From Salvia splendens (Eukaryota; Streptophyta; Magnoliopsida; Lamiales; Lamiaceae): 64,000 bases of DNA. The stretch's first letter is position 1. The number at the start of each line of letters is the position of its first letter. The position numbers and the translations under genes are program-made. The DNA is taken from assembly GCF_004379255.2 (NCBI RefSeq), contig NC_056049.1, positions 22,800,063 through 22,864,062 of the forward strand, in the 5' to 3' direction. The notes under the pieces are model-generated. The model was not told where the DNA came from. It saw only the letters and a list, made by a program, of their open reading frames with translations, and ran no database searches. Of this stretch, positions 1 through 10,282 are shown piece after piece.

Positions 1-166
1 CCGACCCACACCACAATGGCGGACGTCCGCCCGCCCGTCGCCCGCACGTCCGAGGACATCCGACGTCCTTACGGGACGTCCGTATCCTACCTTCCACGCC
101 ACAATGGCGGACGTCCCGGTCGCCCGTCACGGATGTCCGACCGGACGTCCGCCATTGGAGATGCTC
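1..166. mobile_element. Right end of a Harbinger-type MITE (left end outside window)
   Basis: A GC-rich, palindrome-laden stretch built around ggacgtccgcc ends in ggagatgctc, the inverted form of the GAGCATCTCC terminus seen on the full Harbinger element at 37085-39048. It is followed by TAA, the trinucleotide expected as a PIF/Harbinger target duplication. Open frames here are by-products of high GC and show no protein family. Confidence 0.55.
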
Positions 167-169
167 TAA

Positions 170-569
170 GAGCATCAGGCATCAGCAATAGTGCCCGTCC
201 CGGCAGAATTCCGACCGGTGTGCCGGAATTCCGCGGCGGACGTCCGCCATTGTGCATGGTATGCACGGATACGGAATTCTGCCGAGGACACTGCAGTTTC
301 GCGGCGTTACGCGGAATTCCGTCGCGACGGGCGTGCGGACGTCCGACATTGCGTTGACTCCCACGGACGTAAACGCGGAATTCTCGTTTATTGCATTAAA
401 TTTTTTTTAATTGTAGGAAGTCCTTGGGGATGTCCGCCACTGTGCAGTGAGAAGTCCTTATGAGTTATGACATGACAGTACAGTGAGAAGTCCGTATGAC
501 ATGGCAGAAGGTGTTTTTAGAAATTTTGCAAGGAATTCCGCCCAGAATTCCGCACCACTGCTGATGCAC
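170..569. mobile_element. Second Harbinger-type MITE abutting the first
   Basis: It starts with GAGCATC directly after TAA (167-169) and ends near 569 in a related inverted end (gctgatgcac). The interior repeats cggaattccg and ggacgtccg palindromes. The 3-bp repeat on the right is imperfect (gaa against taa), so the right boundary is less certain. No coding capacity is seen. Confidence 0.5.
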
Positions 570-1560
570 GAATTTCATGTCTTCGTCTTCACTAGTTGAA
601 GCACGAGACACCATAAATAAAATAATCTTTTGGAATTAAATGCTCCACTGCCCTGAAAGGGAAGATTCAGTTTCTTCTGATATTAATTTAATGTTCTTAG
701 ATAATCCCACCTATAAATTTCCTCCTCTGACTTTTGAACCATTTTTCTTGGACATTTGACACACTCCTCCAATTCAAAAATAAAAATTAAAAAAAAAACA
801 AAAAAAAGTAGCTCAGCTTTGGATTCTTCGTTAATTTTAGCCTGTACAACCAAGAAAGCTCTTTTATTGCTGGAGAGGAAAAAAAAATGAGTACAATGGA
901 TTTTACTACATGTTGTGGGCTCTGCCTCTGCCCATGCCTTTCACCAAGCCAAAGGTCCTTCTTTTTTTAGTGATTTCTGCTTTCATTTAAATATTGTTTA
1001 TGTGTTTGTCTGCATTTTCACAAAGGGTTTAAACTGCTTCTTGCGTTCACACTCAAGGATATGATATGATGGGGCTTGCCTATTTCTTCACCCCTTTTTA
1101 CCTGTCAAAAGTTGCATTTTTTGACCTTTTTTTTGTGGGTTTTTGTCTGGTGCTAAATCTACCTGGATGTTTGGTGAATTTTGCCCGTGAAAAATCCTTT
1201 CACCTCCCCTTTCTTCTTGGATGCTTTTGTTGTCTATTTTGGAGTGAATTTGTGGCTTTATTAGCTGGATTTTAGAAAATTATGTTTCAGTAGTCAACCA
1301 TCAAAAAGGGTTGCTTGATTATGCAAATATGTTTAGTGATGCATTTCTTGTTTTGGGCATTCTTGGTTAGAGTGTTTGGTAAAGTTTATGTCTGTGAGAG
1401 AGTAAGAGTTTTGTTTGTTTGAAAAGATAAATTTTTTATTGGCTGTTTTCATGAGAAATTTGAATGAAGGCTTAGCAATGGCATGTTTGAAGTGACTCAT
1501 TTATTGTTGGTGTTATTAACATCTTTTTGATTAGGAATGATTTAAGTTTGCTGAGAAGGG
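570..1560. other. Upstream region of the NPGR2-like gene
   Basis: This AT-rich stretch holds no recognisable gene. A pyrimidine tract followed by ttgattag (acceptor at about 1534) lies 26 bases before the ATG at 1561. The gene may therefore have a 5' UTR intron, but no donor was fixed. Short open frames here (for example 1066-1275) resemble no family. Confidence 0.4.
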
Positions 1561-4163
1561 ATGAGCATTAAGTATTGGCTTTACAAGCAAAAGAATCAGC
1601 TGCGTTCGAAATTGGGGAAGATGATGAAATGCATTTGCTCCAGCGAGCAACTACAAGCAGACGAAGGGATCCCTGCTTCATCGGAGTCACTGGCAACTCG
1701 GGACTATTCAGCCAGTGGATTCTCTTCGCGAGCTGGGGATGGTGACACGAGAGCTGACACCAGTAACATAGAAGAGGCGGAGTCATCACTCCGTGAGAGT
1801 GGCTTCTTGAACTATGAGGTTTGTGGCTGTGGCTTTGCTGCATATATATAAGATGTCTTGATTTCGAGAACAATAATTGTTGGAGTGTGCGTTTACATAT
1901 CCGAACATGAATATTTATGTTCCTAACATGTAGGAAGCGAGAGCTTTGTTGGGACGGCTTGAGTATCAAAAGGGAAATGTTGAAGCTGCACTTACTGTTT
2001 TTGAAGGGATAGATGTTGCTGCTGTAATTCCTAGAATAAAGGCCACTATAGTTAGAAGATGTGAGCTTCCGAGACGCCATTCTCAAAGCAATGGTACTCC
2101 ACCGATGTCTATGCACGCTGTAAGTTTGCTTGTCGAAGCAATTTTCCTCAAAGCCAAATCTCTCCAGGTTCTTGGAAGGTACAAAGGTATTTGTGTAAGA
2201 TTTTTCACTCTTTATCTTTTTATCGTGTTTATGTTTGTGCGCGTATATGAGCATATGAACACAATTTGTGAACGAAGCAGACGTTGATGTGTATGTTTCC
2301 TAAGTTGAAGTGTGCATTTTCTGTTTCATTTGCTTCTGCAGAAGCCGCTCAAACGTGCAGTGCAATATTAGACACTTTCGAATCTGCAATACCGGAAGGC
2401 TTGCCAGAAAAGTTTGCTTCCGACTGCAAATTGCTGGAAACGTTAAACAAGGCTGTGGAGTTGCTTCCTGAGCTGTGGAAGCTCGCGTTCGGCCCCCAAG
2501 AAGCAATATTATCCTACAGAAGAGCCCTACTTTATCAGTGGGATCTCGATGTGGAAACCAGAACAAGGATAGAAAAGGATTTTGCCGTGTTTCTTCTTTA
2601 CAGTGGTCACGGTGCAAGTGCTCCGAATCTTCGTTCACAGATGGATGACTCTTACATACCGAGAAACAATGTTGAAGAAGCTGTTCTCTTGCTACTACTG
2701 ATCCTCAAAAAGATTTTTCTGAAGAGGGTCGGATGGGACCCTTCGATCATATATCACCTTGGTTTCGCCTTGTCAATAGCAGGCGAATGCAGGTCGCTCG
2801 CCTGCCAAATCGAAGATTTGCATCCAGGGTTCATCGAAAGAAGAGAAAAGTACACTTCTCTAGCCCTCTGCTACCATGCAGAAGGCGATGACTCAATCGC
2901 TCTAAATTTGTTGCGAAACCTTTTGAATAACAGAGAGAATCGCAGTAGTTGTGAATTCGAATTGCTGTTGGCTTCAAAGATTTGTACAGCGAACTCGAGC
3001 TTCCTTGAAGAAGGGACGCAGTACATCCATAAACTGCTCGTTGCATCTGAAAAATGCCACGAGAGAGCTAGTGTTGCTAATCACTTGTTAGGCCTCTCTC
3101 TTTCCGCCCAATCTAGAGGCGTGGGGTCGGATGCCCAGAGGATCTCGCTGCAATCAGAGGCGCTGGAGGCGCTTGGAACGGCTCAAAAGATGACTAGAGG
3201 GACGAACCCCAACATCCTTCTTTCTCTTAGTCTCGAAAATGCTGAGCAGAGAAAGCTGGATGCTGCTCTTTATTACACGAAGCAGTTGCTGGCACTCGAA
3301 GGTGGCTCGAATATCAAGTGCTGGATTCTCCTTGTTCGGATTTTGTCTGCTCAGAAACGATACGTAGATGCAGAGATCATGCTCGATGCTGCTCTGGACG
3401 AAGCAGGAAAGTGGGATCACGCAGGACTGCTACGAACCAAGGCTAAACTCCAAATAGTGCAAGGCCATTTGACTGATGCGGTTGAAACGTATACGAAACT
3501 CCTTGCTGTTCTTCAAGTGCAGAGAAAGAGCTTCCATGTCCACAAACTGCTCTTACAAGTACGTGTTTCGTTTCGTTTTGATGCTATACATAAAAGCAGG
3601 GGAAGAACGTCTAGATCGTAATCTACTTCTGTTCACAGGACAGGCAGAGGATCGCGAGCTTAGAACTGGAGACGTGGCACGACCTTGCAAACGTCTACGC
3701 CAGTTTATCTCAGTGGCGAGACGCTGAGATATGTCTCTCGAAATCTGAAGCCATCAATCCTCACTCGGCCTCAAGATTGCATTCTGCAGGTAGAGATCAC
3801 GGCTTATTCTCGAGTTTACACAACAAGAGATGATGATGTTGTGATTGGTTTACAGGTTTACTCTACGAGGCGAAAGGCATGCAGAAGGAGGCTCTGAAGT
3901 CGTTCGAGAAGGCACTAGACATCGACCCTAATCACATCCCGAGCTTGATATCCACCGCGGTTATCGTGAGACAGCTCAGCGAGCAGTCCGTGGCGGTGGC
4001 GAAAAGCTTCCTGACTGATGCTTTGCGGCTCGACAGAAGCAACCATACGGCCTGGTACAATCTCGGCCTCATCTACAAGAGCGAAAGCAGCGCCACGGCT
4101 CTGGAGTGCTTCGAGGCTGCAGCCATGCTCCAGGAATCCGAACCGATCGAACCTTTCAGATGA
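1561..4163 (+). CDS. NPGR2: NPGR2-like calmodulin-binding TPR protein
   Basis: Exons by splice sites and frame: 1561-1818, 1934-2186, 2342-3558, 3639-3789 and 3856-4163, giving 728 residues, close to the 700-740 usual for the NPG1/NPGR family. Signatures seen are SESLATRD near residue 40, EAESSLRESG before the first intron, and EARALLGRLEYQKGNVEAAL at the start of exon 2. C-terminal TPR repeats follow (SFEKALDIDPNH, SLLI-type helices, NHTAWYNLGLIYK). Known family role: NPG1 and its relatives bind calmodulin, are needed for pollen germination, and scaffold a PI4-kinase complex at the plasma membrane. The N-terminal match is nearest my memory of Arabidopsis NPGR2, so the paralogue name is an inference. 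The ATG at 1561 opens a basic leader (YKQKNQLRSK); a later in-frame start at MMKC is possible. No lesion is seen. Confidence 0.9.
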
Positions 4164-5246
4164 TGATAGGAGGGTAAAAATTAGACAGATGTGTATGTTG
4201 ATATATAGATAGATGAGGTAAACTTGTCACGTGCTACATACCTCGTACACTTGTGAGTGACATTTTGATTGCAAAAATAGCTTTAGTCAGTATGATGTTA
4301 GATTGTGTTGTAGCTTGATAAAAATTCATCCAAAGTTATCATTAATTAGCTTTCATCAACTTTAACTCCAATTATTGTTTTCTAGCTGTGCCCACATAAT
4401 AGTCAACCATCTATTAACATCATTTTAAATATTTCTTTCTTTCTTTTTTGTTTTACTAATTTTATATTGACATTTGTTATCATAATGTTTTTTTCGGAGA
4501 GTGGATACAGTATCATCTATACGAACAACATATATAAAAAAAATTATTTGAGTTGATCTATAGGACCAATTTTTGAGTTTACTGAATAAAGTAATTATAA
4601 TTTGTGTACTTTTAAAAAATTAATGCATATTTTAGGTTAAATAAATACACAACTCATGTAAAAAAATATTTCACCTTTATTTTATAATGATACAAAAAAT
4701 TTCATTCTACTTCATTTTAGTATATTCATACTTTTGTTTAGATGCACATTAACTTGTAGTTTATGTGAAGTACAAAATGTTTCATCATTATTGTTTCATG
4801 TTTTTGTACGGTATTAACTAGTCTCTCTGTCCCACATTAATTATTACACTTACGTTTCTGCACTCATTTTGTAAAAATAATAATAAATAGTTAAAGTTGA
4901 TAAATAGTAAAGTAAGAGAGAAGTGAAAATGGTAAAATAAGATAAAGCATAACAAGTGCACAAACGTAAGTGTAAGTGTGACAACTAACGTGAGATACAT
5001 CTGGAATATATATTTAGTCATATAGATAGAGAGTTAACTATACTAAACACATACTAATAAACTAAAACACAAATAAATATTTTGTACTTGTGCAAACTTA
5101 GAACATTTTTCAGTATGAAACAAAAGTTAAATATTTTGTATGAATAGTTTAATTATCCCCATGGTTTAAGATGAATCAATTTTTATCTTCTTGTCTGGTA
5201 TTCTCTTCTTCAGTCGTTTGGAATTTGGCAAACTCTCGCCGCCAAA
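4164..5246. other. Intergenic between NPGR2-like and EngB genes
   Basis: AT-rich DNA with the 3' UTR of the NPGR2-like gene at the left and one probable Stowaway MITE (4820-5009). No gene is seen. Confidence 0.5.
4820..5009. mobile_element. Probable degenerate Stowaway MITE
   Basis: The left end tctctctgtcccacattaa reads like the ctccgtcccac terminus of plant Stowaway elements. The right end contains the inverted counterpart (taagtgtgacaactaacgtgag). Inner arms ttacacttacg and cgtaagtgtaa pair. Boundaries are approximate and no clean TA duplication was fixed. Confidence 0.45.
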
Positions 5247-8200
5247 ATGCTACTGCAACTACGGCACCGGTTGCTGAGCCCCAATTTCCCATCCCTCCGC
5301 ACCTTCCCATCTCCAAACACCCTTCCAATTTTCCTCTCCCTCCGCGCCTCCATTTCCCAGAAAACAAACCCCCAATCCGCCGCCTTCGCGCGCACCGTCC
5401 TATTCATACCCCCCGGAGTGGAGCCGGACGAAATCACAGAGGAAAAATGTTACGATTTTTCTTCGCAACTTCCCTGTCTTAGCTCGCATACTCGATCTCA
5501 ACGATAAAACGCAGCCTCAACCCGTGAATGATCAAAGAAAGAACGTTTTATTGAATCAACAACAAGATTACACGATAAGAAGGAATGAACGAAGAAGAAC
5601 TCTCGGTCCACGACCTAAGCTCCGAAGCTCACAGCTTAACACTACACAATCAACGACAATTTCAAAATAAGAGCAGCAACTACACTTTTATACTCATCAT
5701 CTTAGCTCGCCTCTCTTCCCGCTTTAGTTGTCTTCCACATGCCTCGCTCTCATTGGTCCATAACACGTCATTGCCTCGCTCTCATTGGCCGGCCATTACC
5801 TCTTACTAATGCCACGTCACAACTTAACACAATTGCAGCATGCATGTTGTGCGTGCCTAAGTTGCATGCATGTGGATCACTTTATTATAATCATGCATGC
5901 AACAATACCCCCCTCTTAGGGTTCCTTGTCCACAAGGAACCACGAGAACCTTTGCCATAATCCCGTCGGCAACTCCCACGAAGCGTCGGCCGGCGATCTT
6001 CCTTCTACAATTTGTGACCGTAACAATCCCTCCCCCTTAAGATTCCTTGTCCACAAGGAATCATGGAGCCAAGCTTCTCGTGCTTTACCTTCCCATACCT
6101 TCAATTTTACACTTGGCTTAGGAATCTCCGAACCAAGCCTCTCATGTTTCATCTTTACAGTTGGCTTAGGAATCTCGTACTGGATGGCTACACCACGTTT
6201 GAGGATGGCATTATCCCGGAGAAGAACCTCGATATGTTCCTTCAGCATCAAATTTTCCTTATAAGAGTTTTGAGCTGCCTCAGCACAGGCCCGAGGGCTG
6301 ATAGATTTCTCCAAACTCTCCAGTATGCTGGCTGCTCGGAATCTTGCATCATCTATACTAGTAGCACTCATCATCTCCCTCACAAATAAATCCACCCATT
6401 CTGCACCATCTGCCGGCAGATTGTTTTGAGTTTGAGGCTCCTGCAAAGGAACTGAATCCCCACTGGTTTGTGATGCAACTTTTTCCATGGTTGCATTTTC
6501 TTCAGTTGTGTCAATCTTCTCATTCACATGTCCACGACAAAACTCATGAAGTTTCTTTATAGCCAAATCCAAGTCATTGACAGACTCTTCCAGAGCTTTC
6601 TCTAAAAGCTGGATTTCCAGTTCAGGAAACAAATCCTTGAGCTGATCAACCGAACTAGTGTGTACCGGCGGAGAGTACGTGAACCGAACCGGCGACGTGG
6701 AAGAAGAACATCGGAGCTTCTTGTAAGCTGGCAGCGATGCAGCGGCCGGTGAAGACGCCCCGGCGTCGATGTCCTCGAAGTAGGACCTCTTGCCACACAC
6801 GATCGCTGACATTTTAATCTCTTCTTCTTCCTCTTCTTCATAGCCAACTATACTAGCAAACTTCATAATCTTCATCTTCACCATAGGTTTAGGAAATCGA
6901 ATTGACAGCCTCATCAAATTTGTCACCACCTTCAAGGCGACAGCAAGCTCTCTCAGTGAGGCATTTCGTCGAGCAATTGGCAGGCGTTCAGTTTCCTTAA
7001 ATTCCTTTGCTTGTGAACAAGTTCTGTAACATGAAAATGCAACAATGTGCTGCACATATTCAATTCCATTCATGGTTCCATGATCTAACCTCTCAACAGC
7101 CCTTGCATCAACACCAAATCTCAGCTCAAAATGAACAATGGGCCTCGGTTGCCACATCGCTGCACTCTCCACCTCAATATCAAATTGTTTCCCCATCTTA
7201 CCACCAATCACTTCATCATGTTGAGTATCACTCCTCAAAAATTCAATATCCTCAATTTCCGTCGACACTCTTATGCAATCCTCCACTCCGATCTTCAAAT
7301 CTATATCCATTTCTTCATAACTCTCACTGCTATGTTGCTCCATTAGATCTTCATCAGCAATTGCTCGATCAACATCAATTGATTTGTGAAAATCCCGATC
7401 GTCGACGAATTTAGGAAGCTCCAATTGTGATTTGCAATTGCCGGAACTCGCATCCGTTGTCTCCATCGATCGACCTTGGCTCGAGATGCTTAGATCTAGA
7501 ATTGCTTTCTTCAATGCATCGAAATCAGCCTTTTGTTCTCGCTTGATTTTGCAGAATGATGCTTCCATCCTGTCCTTAATCCTCTCCCATACACTCTCCC
7601 ATTCCAACTCTATCTCCTCCTCCTCCGTCAATCGCGTCGCCGACGTCATTTTCCGAGGAACGTTGGCTCTAGATACCATTTGTTACGATTTTTCTTCGCA
7701 ACTTCCCTGTCTTAGCTCGCATACTCGATCTCAACGATAAAACGCAGCCTCAACCCGTGAATGATCAAAGAAAGAACGTTTTATTGAATCAACAACAAGA
7801 TTACACGATAAGAAGGAATGAACGAAGAAGAACTCTCGGTCCACGACCTAAGCTCCGAAGCTCACAGCTTAACACTACACAATCAACGACAATTTCAAAA
7901 TAAGAGCAGCAACTACACTTTTATACTCATCATCTTAGCTCGCCTCTCTTCCCGCTTTAGTTGTCTTCCACATGCCTCGCTCTCATTGGTCCATAACACG
8001 TCATTGCCTCGCTCTCATTGGCCGGCCATTACCTCTTACTAATGCCACGTCACAACTTAACACAATTGCAGCATGCATGTTGTGCGTGCCTAAGTTGCAT
8101 GCATGTGGATCACTTTATTATAATCATGCATGCAACAAAAAAGTCCTCCCTGGCTCCAACATCGTGCTGGGGCCCTACGCCGGCGACGCCAAAATCAAGC

Positions 8201-10282
8201 AGGTCGATTTCGTTAAGAGCAGCAATCGCCCCAAGGACTGCCCTAGAGACGAGAGGCCCGAGTTCGCAATGCTCGGCCGCTCCAACGTCGGAAAGTCTTC
8301 GCTTATTAACTCGTTGGTGCGGAAAAAGGAAGTCGCGCTCACTTCTAAGAAGCCAGGTTTTGGATTCATGTGTTGGTTGGTTGTTTTGTTTGTGTGATTG
8401 GGGGTAAATTGTTGATTTTAGTGTGGGTGGATTTTGCAGGGAAGACTCAGTTGATTAATCATTTCTTGGTGAATAAGAGCTGGTACATTGTGGATTTGCC
8501 TGGATACGGGTGAGCTCTTCGTGGAATTTCGATGTCGGGGAATCTAGGGTTAGCTTGGAGCTTGTTTGTTCTATTGTTCATTGTTTGCAGTGATTTTTTG
8601 CTGTTAGTTTGTTCTAATGTGTCTCTTGCTCGCAATCCGAGTTTTGATGGTGTATTGGATACCAGAGTTTTAAGCAGGGTTGGATGAGTAGGTGATCTTG
8701 AGGAACATATTAGTTTCAGGAATTCTGTATAGATGAAAGTATGAAATGAATTCTCTTGCTCGCAATCCGAGTTTAATGGTGCATTTGACATCAGAGTTTT
8801 AAGTAGGTGATCTTGAGAAATATTTGTGAGTTTTAGAAATTCTATATAGATGAAAACATGAAATGAATTCTCTTGCTTGCAATCTGAGTATAATGGTGTA
8901 TTGGACATCAGAGTTTTCAGCAAGTTAGATGGGTAGGTGATCTTGAGGAACATAGTAGTAGGTATTCTATATAGGATCTAGATGAACTTGTTGACTTGTT
9001 ACCTTGTTGGCTACAATGGGATTGCTCTCTGTAGCGGCAAGCATCACGGTTCCCCCATAGTATCTTGGTGGTACACCATTTTAGCTGGTTAAGTGTTAAA
9101 ACTCAACAAGACTCACAAACTCAAGGTGAAAACCTAATTGCAGAGGCTAATCTATGAAGATGAAGAACAAGAACGAAATTGGGAATTCTTGGAGAAAAAT
9201 AAACTCTCTTATTGAATTGAACTATCAAATCTACAATTACAATAAATCTGCTATATATGAAGCACATATATGCAGTAACCGCTCCCAACAAATTGGAGCT
9301 AAGAAAACAACAAACAAGAGCTTCCAACGGCTCTTTTTGTAACCAACTCATCTTCAAGCCCAACGGCTCTTTCCAGTTTCTTCCCTTTGATTTCTCAAGC
9401 TTAGAGCTGAGTGTGAGCTCAATCTTACATTAAGTTTAGAAATTGGGATGGAGTAAAAAATGCAAGAAGCATCCTTCACTGCTGGAGCGTTGAATGCTAC
9501 TTTTCTGAAAGTAAGATGCTGGACGAAGATATTGCTAAACTTTCCTTGATGCAAATATACTTGTCTTGGAGGTTGTTGTGTTTGGTACTGGAAGTTTTAA
9601 GCTTCACCATGATATCAATCGTTTATTTCTTAATTTTGCATTGTTCCTAAAAACATATGTATGCATGTACAATTGTCTGGTATATACCTCATTCGGTTTT
9701 CATTGATGTGCATGATGGTCTAGTTAGAATAACAGTGTTCAAATTCAAGCACATCGTGTGATGACTATAGCTCATTGTTTGAGGTTTAGGTCTTCAACAA
9801 TTAAGTGGCATCTTCGTTCACCTGCAGATTTGCTAATGCCCCCGAGTCTGCTAGAATGGATTGGTCGTCATTTACCAAAGGTTACTTTTTGAATCGTGAT
9901 ACTCTGGTCTCTGTTCTCCTTCTGGTTGATGCTAGCGTTCCCCCTCAGAAAATTGATCTTGATTGTGCAAATTGGCTTGGACGAAACAATGTACGTATGT
10001 AGTTTTGACAGTAAATTACGTTCTCCTACTTTCAAATAGCTAAACTGCCTATTGGTTTGCTGTCTGTAGATACCTATGACTTTCGTTTTCACAAAGTGTG
10101 ACAAAGCAAAAGGAGGCAAAGCTAAAAGGCCCGATGAGAACATTAGAGACTTTCAACAGCTGATCAGAGAAAGCTATCGGCAACACCCTCCATGGATTAT
10201 GACGAGCAGCGTGACGGGGTTAGGCAGAGACGAGCTTCTTCTACACATGTCACAGCTCAGAAACTATTGGGACCAGGAGTAG
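5247..10282 (+). CDS. engB: EngB/YihA-type organellar GTPase, exon 1 split by an LTR element
   Basis: Exon parts: 5247-5447, [element 5448-8137 plus duplicated AAAAA 8138-8142], 8143-8356, 8440-8509, 9828-9990 and 10070-10282. Without the insertion the frame is continuous (EITEEK then VLPGSN) and encodes about 286 residues. GTPase motifs: G1 GRSNVGKSS (about 112-120), a threonine in PGKTQ as G2, G3 DLPGYG, G4 TKCDK, and a G5-like SSVTGLG. The N-terminus is rich in Ser, Arg and Leu without acidic residues, as in a transit peptide. Known role: bacterial EngB and its plant relatives assist large-subunit ribosome assembly, here presumably in an organelle. Intron 2 (8510-9827) carries a minisatellite and a solo LTR. 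As written, translation from 5247 runs into the element and stops at 5505-5507, so this allele is probably null unless the element is removed from the mRNA. Confidence 0.9.
5448..5904 (-). repeat. 3' LTR (element orientation)
   Basis: 457 bp, TG...CA on either strand, and apparently identical to 7681-8137. It adjoins the polypurine tract at 5905-5919. Confidence 0.93.
5905..5919 (-). promoter_or_regulatory. Polypurine tract of the CUE-bearing element
   Basis: The minus strand reads cctaagaggggggtat immediately before the LTR, the expected plus-strand priming site. The stop codon of the 587-aa frame lies inside it. Confidence 0.8.
5916..7679 (-). CDS. Retroelement ORF with captured CUE-domain protein segment (587 aa)
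   Basis: One frame spans nearly the whole interior; its first ATG lies within the primer binding site, and a second ATG is at 7646. Residues 1-70 are acidic and coiled-coil-like. Residues 70-285 match nothing I recognise and may derive from gag or another capture. From the ATG at 6812 the sequence [13 protein letters not shown], then a Ser/Pro-rich linker, then [19 protein letters not shown] with [13 protein letters not shown], is typical of plant CUE (ubiquitin-binding) proteins like Arabidopsis At5g32440. It continues to [11 protein letters not shown] (about 6181) and stops short of the usual family C-terminus. A poly-Glu run before the Met looks like translated 5' UTR. The segment has no introns, consistent with capture of an mRNA. 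The tail ends in FLVDKEP, like a Ty3 polyprotein end. Whether it is translated is unknown. Confidence 0.75.
   Translation of the reverse strand: MVSRANVPRKMTSATRLTEEEEIELEWESVWERIKDRMEASFCKIKREQKADFDALKKAILDLSISSQGRSMETTDASSGNCKSQLELPKFVDDRDFHKSIDVDRAIADEDLMEQHSSESYEEMDIDLKIGVEDCIRVSTEIEDIEFLRSDTQHDEVIGGKMGKQFDIEVESAAMWQPRPIVHFELRFGVDARAVERLDHGTMNGIEYVQHIVAFSCYRTCSQAKEFKETERLPIARRNASLRELAVALKVVTNLMRLSIRFPKPMVKMKIMKFASIVGYEEEEEEEIKMSAIVCGKRSYFEDIDAGASSPAAASLPAYKKLRCSSSTSPVRFTYSPPVHTSSVDQLKDLFPELEIQLLEKALEESVNDLDLAIKKLHEFCRGHVNEKIDTTEENATMEKVASQTSGDSVPLQEPQTQNNLPADGAEWVDLFVREMMSATSIDDARFRAASILESLEKSISPRACAEAAQNSYKENLMLKEHIEVLLRDNAILKRGVAIQYEIPKPTVKMKHERLGSEIPKPSVKLKVWEGKAREAWLHDSLWTRNLKGEGLLRSQIVEGRSPADASWELPTGLWQRFSWFLVDKEP
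7665..7678 (-). promoter_or_regulatory. Primer binding site, tRNA-iMet type with one extra base
   Basis: The minus strand has TGGTATCTAGAGCC two bases after the LTR. The canonical plant site is TGGTATCAGAGCC; this one carries an extra T. Confidence 0.8.
7681..8137 (-). repeat. 5' LTR (element orientation)
   Basis: 457 bp, matching 5448-5904 base for base as far as I can read. It ends at GCAACA, followed by the AAAAA duplication. Confidence 0.93.
8622..8965. repeat. Three-copy minisatellite in EngB intron 2
   Basis: Units starting tctcttgctcgcaatc recur at about 8622, 8752 and 8868. They share gagttt, a gtgtattgga-like core and the aattctatatagatgaaa block. Period is about 117-130 bp with moderate divergence, and the array lies wholly inside the intron. 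Confidence 0.7.
9094..9429 (-). mobile_element. Solo LTR (Copia-like) in EngB intron 2
   Basis: The 336-bp sequence has TG...CA ends and a perfect 5-bp duplication TTAAG (9089-9093 and 9430-9434), with no internal region. On the minus strand it starts TGTAAGATTGAGCTC and ends GAGTTTTAACA. A tatata box lies mid-way, followed by caataagagag, so transcription orientation is minus. The Copia assignment is by general look only. Confidence 0.75.

Larger units (their letters stand above)
5448..8137 (-). mobile_element. Non-autonomous LTR retrotransposon carrying a captured CUE gene
   Basis: Two 457-bp direct repeats beginning TGTTACG and ending GCAACA flank a 1776-bp interior. On the minus strand the interior opens with TGGTATCTAGAGCC, a variant of the initiator-tRNA-Met primer binding site, and closes with the polypurine tract aagaggggggtat. 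AAAAA lies on both sides (5443-5447 and 8138-8142). No protease, reverse transcriptase, RNase H or integrase is present, so it must have moved in trans. The LTRs look identical along their length, implying a very recent insertion. It lies antisense to the EngB gene. Confidence 0.93.

Noticed and set aside
16..463. Arg-rich frames in the first 460 bases
   Set aside because: They are by-products of palindromic GC-rich MITE sequence, without protein similarity or conserved start.
5585..5809. 74-residue frame found twice (also at 7818-8042)
   Set aside because: It lies in the two LTR copies, so its repetition reflects the LTRs and not a duplicated gene.
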